A stretch of 64,000 nucleotides of DNA from assembly GCF_026385475.1 (NCBI RefSeq), contig NZ_JANIDW010000005.1:21083-85082 (forward strand), written 5' to 3'. This DNA comes from Bombella saccharophila (GTDB lineage: Bacteria; Pseudomonadota; Alphaproteobacteria; Acetobacterales; Acetobacteraceae). The notes below the pieces were generated by a model. That model had not been told where the DNA came from, ran no database searches, and worked only from the letters and a program-made list of their open reading frames with translations. Positions 27,134 through 36,120 of the stretch are shown piece after piece (the first letter of the stretch is position 1; every line of letters starts with the position of its first letter). The translations under genes and the position numbers were made by a program.

Positions 27134-27610
27134 CTAACGCATCGGCAAAATAAAGCCATAGGTTGCATAAACACGCCGCCCCATTCGCCCGGAGGGGGCC
27201 CACCATACGCGCACATGCGACCAATCCCCCCGTACAGAGACATCCTCTACCAACGCATGACGCTCTATCCGCCCGCCAACCCAGTTGGCATGGTCAACCT
27301 CAATTTGCCGCTGCGTGCGGATACGCCGCACGACAGAGACATGCCCATCCGGGATGCGTGAACTCGCTTTAAAGACTAACACACTCCCCACAACCGGCTT
27401 ATGACTGCGCGGATAATGACCACGAGCCTCCCACCACCAATCTGCCGCCCGACCACGCAATTTGATTGCACTCACCTGCCGTGCATAAGGCGCGCATTGC
27501 ACCGGGCCATGATAAGAGCCTACTGAAGAGTTGCTACAGGCCCCAAGGGCGAGACATAACGACACGGCAAAAAGAGCCATAGCCCGCCATGTTATCCCAC
27601 GCATCACCAT
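27134..27610 (-). CDS. CHAP-domain lipoprotein (putative peptidoglycan amidase)
   Basis: 158 residues. Type II signal with lipobox ALGAC near residue 26. The mature part is a CHAP domain: catalytic Cys in 'VQCAPYAR', then 'WWWEARGHYPRSHKPVVGSVLVFK' and His in 'DGHVSVV', with 'DHANW' completing the active site; substrates would be peptidoglycan cross-bridges. Cell envelope, outer-membrane-anchored. Sits between recX and tatA on the same strand; a preceding run of G-rich Shine-Dalgarno supports the ATG at 27610. Confidence 0.85.
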   Translation of the reverse strand: MVMRGITWRAMALFAVSLCLALGACSNSSVGSYHGPVQCAPYARQVSAIKLRGRAADWWWEARGHYPRSHKPVVGSVLVFKASSRIPDGHVSVVRRIRTQRQIEVDHANWVGGRIERHALVEDVSVRGDWSHVRVWWAPSGRMGRRVYATYGFILPMR

Positions 27611-27636
27611 GATACTCCCCCTCCCTCAAGGCCGGT

Positions 27637-28242
27637 TTATAAAGACCGAAACGCAATAATCATATCCTCAGCCTCCTCGCGCTCCATCGTCAAAGCGGCT
27701 TCGGCAATATCATGTGAAAATCCATTACGTGCAAAAATGGCTAGGAGTTTAAGCCGTTCCTTCTCCGGCCTATCAGGCCGTCGAAACGGCCCAATAGCAC
27801 GCTTACGGGCCAAAATAAGAGCCGCTGTTAATTCTGCCTGGCGGGCCTGCTCATCCCCCACCTCACCAAGGCTCTCATCCATTGCCTGTTGTGCGGTTTC
27901 ACCATCGACGCCTTTCGCATGAAGATGAGCATGCACAGCCCGGCGTGACCGACCCGACCGCGCCAGATAACGCGCTTTTGAACGCGAAAATACGGCATCA
28001 TCCACCGCGCCTAGCCGTTGCATATCTTCTATAATCTGCTCAATCCACGGTTGGCAGTCTTGCTCCTTTATAGCGACATCTTCAGCGAACATACCGGCCC
28101 GTAAAGCCCGCATGCCCCAGCGTTTTACACGCCGTTGCAACATCTGCCGCAAACTTTGCCGCGTGGTGGCAAAGCGGGCCAGATGTACCAAAGCCGCCTC
28201 GCGTAGTTTTTGATAGTCCGGTGCTGGTGGAAGGTCAGACAT
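27637..28242 (-). CDS. recX: Regulatory protein RecX
   Basis: 201 residues of the RecX three-helix-repeat fold: 'LREAALVHLARFATTRQSLRQMLQRR', 'LGAVDDAVFSRSKARYLARSGRSRRAVHAHLHAKGVD' and 'RPEKERLKLLAIFARNGFSHDIAEAAL'. RecX inhibits RecA filaments. Slightly longer than E. coli RecX (166). recA is not adjacent. Divergent from the D-aminopeptidase gene, with about 90 bases between. Confidence 0.9.
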   Translation of the reverse strand: MSDLPPAPDYQKLREAALVHLARFATTRQSLRQMLQRRVKRWGMRALRAGMFAEDVAIKEQDCQPWIEQIIEDMQRLGAVDDAVFSRSKARYLARSGRSRRAVHAHLHAKGVDGETAQQAMDESLGEVGDEQARQAELTAALILARKRAIGPFRRPDRPEKERLKLLAIFARNGFSHDIAEAALTMEREEAEDMIIAFRSL

Positions 28243-28335
28243 GCTTTCAACCTATAGCCTGTCTTGCTCTTGGCGTCCAAACTCTTCATCTCTGAAAGAC
28301 CGAGTTTGCTTCCATTCTCACCATTAAGGCCGCCC

Positions 28336-30015
28336 ATGCCACGACATTCTCACACCTCCCAGCTTGAGCGTATAAAAACAGCCATTACGACCATTCAGCA
28401 CCGTTATCCCGGTCCGGGTGGGGCCGTGGCGGTCCTCCATGAAGGGAAGGTTATTGCGTGCCAGACATGGGGCTATGCGTCACTTGAACGCCGAATCCCT
28501 TTCACCCCAACAAGTTTGTTTCGTATTTGCTCCATCACCAAACAATTTACCTGCGCGACTATGCTCGCCCGTTATAACGACCCCGAAATCCTCGCCCCTT
28601 ATATTCGTAAACGCCTCCCCCATCTCCTCTCTGACCCACCAAGCATTGCCCAGTTAGCCCATAATCAATCGGGCTTGCGCGATTATTGGGCTGTAGCGAT
28701 GCTCCATGGTGCAGCGATTGAAGGGCATTTCAGCCCTGCCGATTCTGAGAGAGTGATAGCGGGGACGCGCTCGCTCCATTTTATACCGGGGACATCCTAT
28801 TCCTACGTAAATCAGAACTTCCGCCTCATTTCCGAAGCGATGGAGGAAGAAAGCGGGCTGAGCTTTGCCTCATTGCTCCAAGAGCATATCTTTAAGCCTG
28901 TAGGCATGGACCATGCCATCCTCTCCGCCGAGACAACCGCCCTCCCAGACGGGACAACCGGTTATGAAGGCACAAAGGAGGGAGGCTATTGGCCTGCCCG
29001 TAATCATATTTATTGGACAGGTGATGCCGGGATGGCAGCCTCTCTTGAAGATATGATCGCATGGGAGCGGTTTATCGACCAACAGCGTGATGACCCTCAA
29101 GGCCTCTATAACCGTCTCTGCCCTATTGTACAGTTTGATAACGGCCATAAGGCCCCCTATAGCTACGGCCTCCAGCATGGTAAAATCGCGGGCTACGACA
29201 TCACCTCACACGGGGGAGCCTTACGCGGTTGGCGGTCTAATCGGCTGCATTGTGCTAAGCTGCGTTTATCCGTGGTTGTGCTTTTCAATCATATGGCCCC
29301 AGCCCAACAGGCCGCGGCGGATCTGGCTCATGCCTTCTTAGGTGACGAAACCGCTAAACCCACCCCCAGCCCTGCACGCTCCTGCCCTACATCCCCCCAT
29401 ATGTTAGAAGGCCTCTGGCTAGATGAGGAAACAGGGCTCTCCGCCCGCATCAGCGCAGCAGAACCGGGGAAATTGCAGCTCCGCTACCTTATGCTGCCGG
29501 AAACACTGGATATGATTGACCCTCACCTTGCAGAGAACGGGTCTGTCACGCTGCGGCATATCCACGATAAAACCATGCATACAACGCCGCCTAATAGAGC
29601 GGAAGGCGCGCATATCCTTATGGTTCGCCCGGGGGAAAATCGTCACGCCCTCCTCCGCCCCTACCCCACAACGCCTCAACCCTCCCTAGAGGACCTCACC
29701 GGCCTTTATGACTGTGAGGAGCTTGATAACGCCCGCATTACCATTACAAACCAAGGGGGCTTATTATATGGAGGTTTCTCTGGCTTTTTAGGCACTGGAC
29801 GGATGGAACGGCTAGAGCATTTAGGCCCGGATTTATGGGTTCTCCCCTGCCCGCGCGCTTTGGACCATACCGCCCCCGGTGATTGGACACTCCATTTTGA
29901 ACGCCGCCAGGGAACAATCCATCAACTCCGCATTAGCTGTTGGCTAGCCCGGAACCTGATTTATCAACGCGTTCCTAAAAGTGAGGCAGACAGCGCAGCG
30001 AGAACACATACTTAA
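28336..30015 (+). CDS. Peptidase S12 D-aminopeptidase
   Basis: 559 residues. All three S12 motifs sit at the Ochrobactrum DAP positions shifted by a few residues: SxxK as S66-I-T-K69, YxN as Y157-V-N159, and HxG as H292-G-G294. The C-terminal half ('YMLEGLWLDEETGL' and 'SLEDLTGLYDCEEL') matches the two lipocalin-like domains B and C of DAP, which wall off the active site. It should release N-terminal D-amino acids; no signal peptide, so cytosolic. Start ATG 28336 has a weak AAGG; a TTG 24 codons upstream lacks one. Monocistronic, followed by a terminator-like hairpin. Confidence 0.87.
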   Translation: MPRHSHTSQLERIKTAITTIQHRYPGPGGAVAVLHEGKVIACQTWGYASLERRIPFTPTSLFRICSITKQFTCATMLARYNDPEILAPYIRKRLPHLLSDPPSIAQLAHNQSGLRDYWAVAMLHGAAIEGHFSPADSERVIAGTRSLHFIPGTSYSYVNQNFRLISEAMEEESGLSFASLLQEHIFKPVGMDHAILSAETTALPDGTTGYEGTKEGGYWPARNHIYWTGDAGMAASLEDMIAWERFIDQQRDDPQGLYNRLCPIVQFDNGHKAPYSYGLQHGKIAGYDITSHGGALRGWRSNRLHCAKLRLSVVVLFNHMAPAQQAAADLAHAFLGDETAKPTPSPARSCPTSPHMLEGLWLDEETGLSARISAAEPGKLQLRYLMLPETLDMIDPHLAENGSVTLRHIHDKTMHTTPPNRAEGAHILMVRPGENRHALLRPYPTTPQPSLEDLTGLYDCEELDNARITITNQGGLLYGGFSGFLGTGRMERLEHLGPDLWVLPCPRALDHTAPGDWTLHFERRQGTIHQLRISCWLARNLIYQRVPKSEADSAARTHT

Positions 30016-30081
30016 AGACCCGTTTTCCCACCTATAGGAATTGACGACGGCTCTTTCTCCACGCAGTATAGCAGCATAGCC

Positions 30082-30114
30082 CCCCTGATCTGCTCCTTCA
30101 GACAGGGGTGTTTT
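30082..30114 (+). terminator. Intrinsic terminator after the D-aminopeptidase gene
   Basis: CCCCTGATCTG (30082-30092) pairs with CAGACAGGGG (30099-30108), one bulge, loop CTCCTT, followed by TGTTTTCC. Confidence 0.65.
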
Positions 30115-30176
30115 CCGTTGGATGAACGGAGAATACGCTATGTGGTGTTATATCTAAGTCGGGGAACGCGTCCATC

Positions 30177-31352
30177 ATGATCGCCTCCATCATGCCGAAT
30201 TATAAACGCTTCGACCTTGCTTTTGAGCATGGCGAAGGCCTCTGGCTTACAAGCACAAATGGACGACGTTATCTTGATTTCGGCGCGGGGATTGCCGTCT
30301 CCTCCCTCGGCCATAGCCACCCTGCCCTTGTCGAAGCGATTACCGCACAAGCAAAGAAGCTCATCCATGTCTCCAACCTCTATCAGGTGCCGCAAGCAAA
30401 AGCCTTAGCGGACCTGCTCGTAGCCCATAGCTTTGCGGATTCCGTCCTCTTTTGTAACTCTGGGGCGGAAGCGAATGAGGGGCTGATCAAGCTTATCCGC
30501 CGGGCGCAATATAAAAACGGCCATCCTGAACGCACGCGGATTATCTGCTTTCATCACGCCTTCCATGGTCGGACATTAGCGACCATCTCCGCCACGGGAA
30601 ATCCCGCTTATTTGGAAGGTTTCGGCTCCCCCGTAGAAGGGTTTGACCATGTCCCCTTTAACGATATTGAGGCCGTTCGCGCAGCGATCACAGACAAGAC
30701 CGCTGGCATCCTCATAGAGCCTGTCCAAGGGGAAAGTGGCATCCGTGCTGCAGAGCCTGCGTTCTTACGCGCTTTACGTGCTCTTTGTGATGAAAAAGGG
30801 CTGTATTTAGGGATTGATGAGGTCCAAAGTGGGATGGGCCGCACCGGTACATTCTTTGCTTTTGAACATGCTGGCATTACGCCAGATGTCGTCTCCTCCG
30901 CCAAAGGGATTGGCGGGGGCTTCCCCCTTGGGGCTGTTTTAGCCCGTGCAGATTTAGCCCAGCATCTCACCCCCGGCACGCATGGCACAACCTATGGGGG
31001 GAACCCTCTGGCCTGTGCAGCGGGCTTTGCTGTCGTCAGCGAAATCCTCCGCCCCGGCTTCCTAGAGCATGTCCGCACAACAGGCGCAGCTTTTGGGAAA
31101 ATGCTCGAGGCTTGTGTTACAGACCATCCCTCCATTTTTGAGGAAGTACGCGGCATTGGGCTGATGCGGGGTTTGCGGTGCCGCATCCCTGTAGGGGAGG
31201 TGCTTGAGGCTGTTATGGCAGAAGGGCTCCTCGCCATCGGGGCGGGCGATAATGTATTGCGCCTCGTCCCCCCCCTCATCGCCACAGAAGCAGATTGCGC
31301 GGAGGCTTGCACCCGCATCGGGCGTGCAGCTCACGCCCTAAGCAACCAATAA
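30177..31352 (+). CDS. argD: Acetylornithine aminotransferase
   Basis: 391 residues, class III PLP aminotransferase. 'LFCNSGAEANEGLIKLIRRAQY', 'GRTLATISATGN', 'GILIEPVQGESGI', 'LYLGIDEVQSGMGRTG' and the PLP Lys in 'SSAKGIGGGFPLGA' are all present, with 'GTHGTTYGGNPLAC' after. Converts N-acetylglutamate semialdehyde to N-acetylornithine. First gene of argD-argF, 13 bases before the argF GTG. Confidence 0.95.
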   Translation: MIASIMPNYKRFDLAFEHGEGLWLTSTNGRRYLDFGAGIAVSSLGHSHPALVEAITAQAKKLIHVSNLYQVPQAKALADLLVAHSFADSVLFCNSGAEANEGLIKLIRRAQYKNGHPERTRIICFHHAFHGRTLATISATGNPAYLEGFGSPVEGFDHVPFNDIEAVRAAITDKTAGILIEPVQGESGIRAAEPAFLRALRALCDEKGLYLGIDEVQSGMGRTGTFFAFEHAGITPDVVSSAKGIGGGFPLGAVLARADLAQHLTPGTHGTTYGGNPLACAAGFAVVSEILRPGFLEHVRTTGAAFGKMLEACVTDHPSIFEEVRGIGLMRGLRCRIPVGEVLEAVMAEGLLAIGAGDNVLRLVPPLIATEADCAEACTRIGRAAHALSNQ

Positions 31353-31365
31353 GGAGAGCAGTAGC

Positions 31366-32334
31366 GTGAGCAACGATTATACCTCATCCCCTCGGCACTT
31401 CCTGGATATTAAGGACCATTCCACCGAGACATTGCGCCATATTCTGGACCTTGCGGCCCATATCAAAGCTCTACAGCAAGAGCGCAAACGCCCTCTCTGC
31501 CCTGGTCTGCCATTAGCCGGACGTGCTTTGGGGCTGATGATGTCCCGCCCCTCCACCCGCACACGTGTCTCTTTTGAGGTGGGGATGAAGCAGCTTGGCG
31601 GGACGGTTAATGTCCTCTCCCCTGCGGATATGCAGCTTGGCCGGGGCGAGAGCATTGCCGATACGGCGCGTGTCCTCTCCCGTTTTTTGGATGTTATCAC
31701 CCTCCGCACGGGGACAGATGCTAACCTTCGGGAGCTTGCCCGCTGGAGTGATGTGCCCGTCATTAACGGGCTAACGCCAGTCTCCCATCCTGTGCAGATT
31801 TTGGCCGATATTCTCACTTTTGAGGAACATCGCGGCTCCATTACCGGCAAAAAACTGGCTTGGATTGGCGATGGCAATAACGTCGCCACCTCCATGATTG
31901 AGGCCGCCGCACGGCTAGGCTTCTCCCTGCATCTCGCCACGCCAGAAGGGGAGTTTATGCCCTCTGAGACGGCTGTAAACTGGGCGCGCGCACAGGGCGG
32001 TGATATTCAACTCACCCACGACCCGCGCGAGGCTGCCGCGGGGGCTGATGCCATCATCACCGATACATGGGTCAGCATGGGGGATAAAGATGCTGAAAAA
32101 CGCCATCAAATCTTCCGCCCTTATCATGTTGATGAAGCCCTCATGGCTCTCGCAGCACCGGAGGCCCTGTTTATGCACTGCTTGCCTGCCCATATAGGGG
32201 AGGAAGTCAGCAAGGCCGTGTTTGAAGGCCCGGCCTCTGTTGTGTTTGATGAGGCAGAAAACCGCCTACATGCCCAAAAGGGATTGCTGCTCTGGTGCTT
32301 GGGGGAAGATGACCTCTCCGCTTATCAGGGCTGA
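31366..32334 (+). CDS. argF: Ornithine carbamoyltransferase
   Basis: 322 residues. Carbamoyl-phosphate site 'MSRPSTRTRVSFEVGMKQLGG', 'PVINGLTPVSHPVQILADI', ornithine-site 'GDGNNVATSMIEAAARLG' and the catalytic 'MHCLPAHIGEE'. GTG start at 31366 with AAGGAG ten bases before. Forms a conserved argD-argF-hslO order of Alphaproteobacteria. Confidence 0.96.
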   Translation: MSNDYTSSPRHFLDIKDHSTETLRHILDLAAHIKALQQERKRPLCPGLPLAGRALGLMMSRPSTRTRVSFEVGMKQLGGTVNVLSPADMQLGRGESIADTARVLSRFLDVITLRTGTDANLRELARWSDVPVINGLTPVSHPVQILADILTFEEHRGSITGKKLAWIGDGNNVATSMIEAAARLGFSLHLATPEGEFMPSETAVNWARAQGGDIQLTHDPREAAAGADAIITDTWVSMGDKDAEKRHQIFRPYHVDEALMALAAPEALFMHCLPAHIGEEVSKAVFEGPASVVFDEAENRLHAQKGLLLWCLGEDDLSAYQG

Positions 32335-32384
32335 GAGGGCACACCCCTCTCCCCTCTATCGGGGCCAAAAGGGAGGATAGGACC

Positions 32385-33371
32385 ATGACAAACCCGGTGA
32401 CAGAAACCACCCCTACAGCCACGACCCGCCCGCAGGATGTACCAGACCTAACGGTTGCCCATGCGATTACGCCCTTCCATCTCGGCCATGTGCCTGTTCG
32501 AGGGCGATTAATTACGCTTGGGCCGTTGGCTGATGCCATCCTCTCCCGCCATGATGAACTTCCAGAGCCTGTGCGCGCCCTTGGAGGCCAAGCCCTTGCC
32601 TTGGTAGCGGCTATGGCAACGGCTTTAAAGTTTAAAGGCTCCTTCTCCCTACAAGTTAAAGGCGATGGTCCGGTCTCGCTCTTTCTGGCCGATTGCACCG
32701 ATACAGGGGCGTTGCGCTTTACCGCCCGCATGGCAGAGGACTACACCACCCCCCTGCCTGAAACCGCTCCGGGCTTGCTTGGCAAGGGGTATCTGGCCTT
32801 TACAGTGGACCAAGGGCCAGAGACGGAGCGTTATCAAGGGATTGTTGGGCTAGAGGGTAAAGACCTCGCCGCCATGGCGACGCACTACTTTCAAACCAGT
32901 GAGCAACATGATTGTGCCATCCAACTTTTCTCCCGCTTAACAGAGAGCGGGTGGCAAGCGGGGGCGTTGGTGTTAGAGCGTCTGCCCGATAGCGACCCCG
33001 TTGCCGGTAATGATGACCAGCAACATTCCGAGGCGACCATCCAAGACCTCTGGGAGACGGCTTGCACCTTTGCTCATACCCTAAAAGCGGATGAATTATT
33101 TGACCCTGCTCTTTCAGCCTCTACCCTTATCACAAGGCTCTTTGGCACATTGGGGGTAGAGCTTGCCCCGGCGAGGCCGCTCTCCTTTGGGTGCCGCTGT
33201 AGCCGTGCCCGCCTGCAAGGGGTGTTAGAGCGTTTCAGCACGGATGACCTTGACCATATGGCCCAAGATGGGGTGATTTCTATGGAATGTCATTTCTGCA
33301 ATACGGCCTTCACCTTCCCTCGTGATAGCCTTACGCATCATACAAACACACTCTCTGCCGAGACGCCATGA
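32385..33371 (+). CDS. hslO: Redox-regulated chaperone Hsp33
   Basis: 328 residues. Folded N-terminal domain ('GRLITLGPLADAIL', 'ALALVAAMATALKFKGSFSLQVKGDGPVSL') and a C-terminal redox switch with CxC...CxxC zinc ligands ('FGCRCSRARL', 'MECHFCNTAF'). Activates as a holdase when the cysteines are oxidised, which suits a strongly aerobic organism. The stop overlaps the next start by four bases (ATGA), so an unknown gene is translationally coupled. Confidence 0.95.
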   Translation: MTNPVTETTPTATTRPQDVPDLTVAHAITPFHLGHVPVRGRLITLGPLADAILSRHDELPEPVRALGGQALALVAAMATALKFKGSFSLQVKGDGPVSLFLADCTDTGALRFTARMAEDYTTPLPETAPGLLGKGYLAFTVDQGPETERYQGIVGLEGKDLAAMATHYFQTSEQHDCAIQLFSRLTESGWQAGALVLERLPDSDPVAGNDDQQHSEATIQDLWETACTFAHTLKADELFDPALSASTLITRLFGTLGVELAPARPLSFGCRCSRARLQGVLERFSTDDLDHMAQDGVISMECHFCNTAFTFPRDSLTHHTNTLSAETP

Positions 33372-34450
33372 CGGCAGCACACCCCGCAGAACTCCACCGC
33401 AGAGGCCAACCTCTTACAGGGCTTTATCCCGGCTGGGAAATGGGCCAGCGTATTTCTGGCCCTGCGGGTATGGACATCCTAATCCTTCAGCATCCCCGCA
33501 CCAAAGAAGAGGCCTATTGGTGGCTCTCCCCCGATGGCGAGATTTTAGCCTGCCATGCTCTCGCCCTAAGGGGGACATGGCAAGAGGCCCTCGTCAAAAC
33601 ATTAGACCCTGTCCTCCAACCCCTTAGTGCAAGCCTGCTTGATGGGGCTGCTCCCCTTCCCTCTGAAGATGATCTTTTAAACGAACCTCTTCCCCTTCTG
33701 CGCGCTCTTCCTGCACCTGCACGTTTGCAACTGGTGACGTTATGGTTCCAAACCGCGCGAGCGGCGATGCATGTTATCTCTCTTACAGCCCTCTTAGAGC
33801 ATGAAAATGAAAGCCCTTTTCCCCCCGCCTTCATCCAAAAGCTATTCCGCACACGTCTAGCCGGGCCGCATAGTCTGGCCTGCTCCCCCTTTAATGGGGA
33901 CATTATCCGTACAGAGCTGACAATCACTTTAGAGCAAGGCATAGCATGTCGCTTTACTGACCCACAGGAAGAACTCACCTTTTATCTCTTCTGGCCACAT
34001 GGGGATGAAGGCAACACCTCTCCCGAGACCATTCCACCAATTTTCTACCTTCCCAAAGCCTCACTATTAGTCGGGGAGGGACTCTTTACCCCGTTAGTAC
34101 CTACTTTTCTTCTCTCATGGTTTATAGGGACACCACATTGTGTTGAAGAGCTCAAACAAGCCCGCCCCTTCACGCTAGAGGATTACGGCGTTGGCCATGC
34201 CTCTGCCTTATGGGACAATCTTTCCTCCCCGAAAAAAACAACCGAACGCGGGAAGGCTGGACAAATACTCTCTTCTTTCCCATTCTCCTCTCTATTATGG
34301 GGACAGGCCGCTTTTCTGCGACCTCTAGGAGAGACGCCCTTTACCCCTTTAGAGGATGAGATACACAACAAACCAACGCAGAAACGGGCCCAAAAGCCCT
34401 ATCAACCTCGTAAGAAGAAACGTAAAAAAGGACGGAAACGCCGCTCATGA
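33368..34450 (+). CDS. Unknown protein with highly basic C-terminal tail
   Basis: 360 residues, no recognised domain and no signal peptide. Two regions look folded: an N-terminal part with 'YPGWEMGQRISGPAGMDILILQHP' and 'YWWLSPDGEILACHALALRGTWQEAL', and a middle with 'ARLQLVTLWFQTARAAMHVISLTALLE'. The last 25 residues are almost all Lys, Arg, Gln and Pro ('RKKKRKKGRKRRS'), suggesting contact with nucleic acid or membrane phosphate. It overlaps hslO by four bases and the lipoprotein gene by four, so it is made in step with both. Coding is convincing by length, start overlap and lack of stops; function unknown. Confidence 0.7.
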   Translation: MTAAHPAELHRRGQPLTGLYPGWEMGQRISGPAGMDILILQHPRTKEEAYWWLSPDGEILACHALALRGTWQEALVKTLDPVLQPLSASLLDGAAPLPSEDDLLNEPLPLLRALPAPARLQLVTLWFQTARAAMHVISLTALLEHENESPFPPAFIQKLFRTRLAGPHSLACSPFNGDIIRTELTITLEQGIACRFTDPQEELTFYLFWPHGDEGNTSPETIPPIFYLPKASLLVGEGLFTPLVPTFLLSWFIGTPHCVEELKQARPFTLEDYGVGHASALWDNLSSPKKTTERGKAGQILSSFPFSSLLWGQAAFLRPLGETPFTPLEDEIHNKPTQKRAQKPYQPRKKKRKKGRKRRS

Positions 34451-35211
34451 CCATTACACGCTTTGCCCCCCTCTCGCGCTTATGGCCTTGTTTGGCTCTC
34501 CTCTTCGGGCTGGCTCTCTTAACAGGCTGTGCGCATGATGAAGGTAATGAGACCTTCCCAAAAGCTGATTATAGCTATCTGCCACCACTAAATCTAAATG
34601 TCAGCCAGATCACAATCACTAGTCAAATCCAACCGAATTATGACGATTTAACCGCACGAAGCCCCAACAACCCCGAGAGTGACCTCCAGCTCATGGCGCG
34701 TCAGAGATTACACACAACGGGAACGTCCGGCTCAGCGCAATTTATCGTCACGCAAATCGAGATGACAAAACTCTCTCATCATAGTTTTAGCGGGACTTAT
34801 GGCGTAAAGCTCACACTGGATGACCCAACCCATCAACGCCATGGCTTTATCACCGCACGTGTCCATCGCACCATTGAGGCCCCCGGCTCTTATAGTCTGG
34901 AGCGTGACCTCCACACGCTAAACACGGCCCTCATGGATGATATGAATGTCGAGCTGGAATATCAGGTCCGCAATCATCTTGCCTCTTGGTTGACTGACGC
35001 CACCGGTACGCCGCTAAATGCCACTACCGTCCAAAGCCAAGACCTCTCTAGTACAGAACTCCCCGCGTTGGAGGGCAGCGCACAACAACATGCCCCCCTC
35101 AACACCACGGCTCCTGCTGCCCCTCACCCCACTTCCACAACATATGAGAGCACCACGCCGACAAAGCTCCACTCCCCACCGCCGGGTGTTCTCTCCCTAC
35201 CACAACATTAA
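34447..35211 (+). CDS. Putative lipoprotein, function unknown
   Basis: 254 residues. A hydrophobic signal ends in lipobox ALLTGC, followed by an acidic stretch ('HDEGNETFPKADYSYLPPL'). The core (about 50-190) has beta-rich segments ('LNLNVSQITITSQIQ', 'FIVTQIEMTKL', 'GTYGVKLTLDDPTHQRHGFITARVHRTIEA') and a helical 'LNTALMDDMNVELEYQVRNHLASWL' end; the tail is Pro/Ala/Thr-rich and low complexity. Possibly an outer membrane lipoprotein. It overlaps the preceding gene (ATGA). I do not recognise a family. Confidence 0.65.
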   Translation: MTITRFAPLSRLWPCLALLFGLALLTGCAHDEGNETFPKADYSYLPPLNLNVSQITITSQIQPNYDDLTARSPNNPESDLQLMARQRLHTTGTSGSAQFIVTQIEMTKLSHHSFSGTYGVKLTLDDPTHQRHGFITARVHRTIEAPGSYSLERDLHTLNTALMDDMNVELEYQVRNHLASWLTDATGTPLNATTVQSQDLSSTELPALEGSAQQHAPLNTTAPAAPHPTSTTYESTTPTKLHSPPPGVLSLPQH

Positions 35212-35331
35212 ACCTACCTCCTCGCTATAAGGTGAATATATGACAGCAGATTCACTTGTATTCTGCGAAGATTTTGCTCACCTTACCGCATCTTTAACCA
35301 TCTCTTCATCTCCTCAGGCCCACCCCACACG

Positions 35332-36114
35332 ATGACGTCATCCCCCTCTCACCCCACTGCTCCATCCCGTACTGCGTTATCGCGGCGGGGATTTATAAGG
35401 GGGACTGGTGCGCTTTCTGGCTCATCATTACTAAGCCATGCAGCCCAAGCCCGTGCTGACTTAAAGACCCAGCAGGCCAGAAAAGCAGAGAATGATCCCG
35501 CCCGTTATGTGCCGCGTTTCTTCACAGCGGAGGAATATCGCTTCCTCTGCCATGCCTGTGAGCGGATTTTCCCAGAAGATGAAAATGGGCCCGGTGCATT
35601 AGCCTTAGCTGTACCGCGTTTTATTGATAAACAAATGCAAACCCCTTACGGGCAAGGGGACCTCTGGTACCTTCACCCCCCATTTGTCAATGGTCCACCA
35701 GAACTCGGCTACCAACTTCCCTACGGCCCGCAAGAGCTGTATCGCCGTACGATCGAACCTATTAATACCCATTGTTTGATGACCTATAACGCCCTCTTTG
35801 CAGACCTCACCACCACACAGCAAGATGAGGTTCTTCATAAACTTGAGGACGGCGTCTTACAGTTTAATGATATTCCCGGGGCTGTCTTTTTTGAGCAATT
35901 ACGCACCAATACGTTAGAAGGTGCCTTTGCCGACCCCCTCTATGGCGGTAATGACGCTATGGGGGGATGGAAGATGATGGGCTTCCCCGGTGCGCGGGCC
36001 GATTTTATGGATTGGGTCAACCAGCAAGGGGCCCCTTATCCGCTTGGCCCTGTTGGTATGCCCCCTAATGTTGCCCCCTATGGCCCTGATGCGCTTCATG
36101 ATGAGGAAGATTAA
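35332..36114 (+). CDS. Gluconate 2-dehydrogenase subunit 3 family protein (small subunit)
   Basis: 260 residues. A Tat signal is suggested by 'SRRGFIRGTGALSGSSLLSHAAQARA'. The mature part 'YVPRFFTAEEYRFLCHACERIFPEDENGPGA' and 'PRFIDKQMQ', 'GFPGARADFMDWV' is the family pattern; the small subunit is needed for maturation and export of the flavoprotein. Six bases before the large subunit gene, so one operon with it and the cytochrome. The substrate (gluconate, 2-ketogluconate or sorbitol-type) cannot be read from the sequence. Confidence 0.88.
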   Translation: MTSSPSHPTAPSRTALSRRGFIRGTGALSGSSLLSHAAQARADLKTQQARKAENDPARYVPRFFTAEEYRFLCHACERIFPEDENGPGALALAVPRFIDKQMQTPYGQGDLWYLHPPFVNGPPELGYQLPYGPQELYRRTIEPINTHCLMTYNALFADLTTTQQDEVLHKLEDGVLQFNDIPGAVFFEQLRTNTLEGAFADPLYGGNDAMGGWKMMGFPGARADFMDWVNQQGAPYPLGPVGMPPNVAPYGPDALHDEED

Positions 36115-36120
36115 CCACGC

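Noticed and set aside
31377..31940. 187-residue minus-strand frame inside argF
   Set aside because: Antisense shadow of a well-supported argF with all catalytic motifs.
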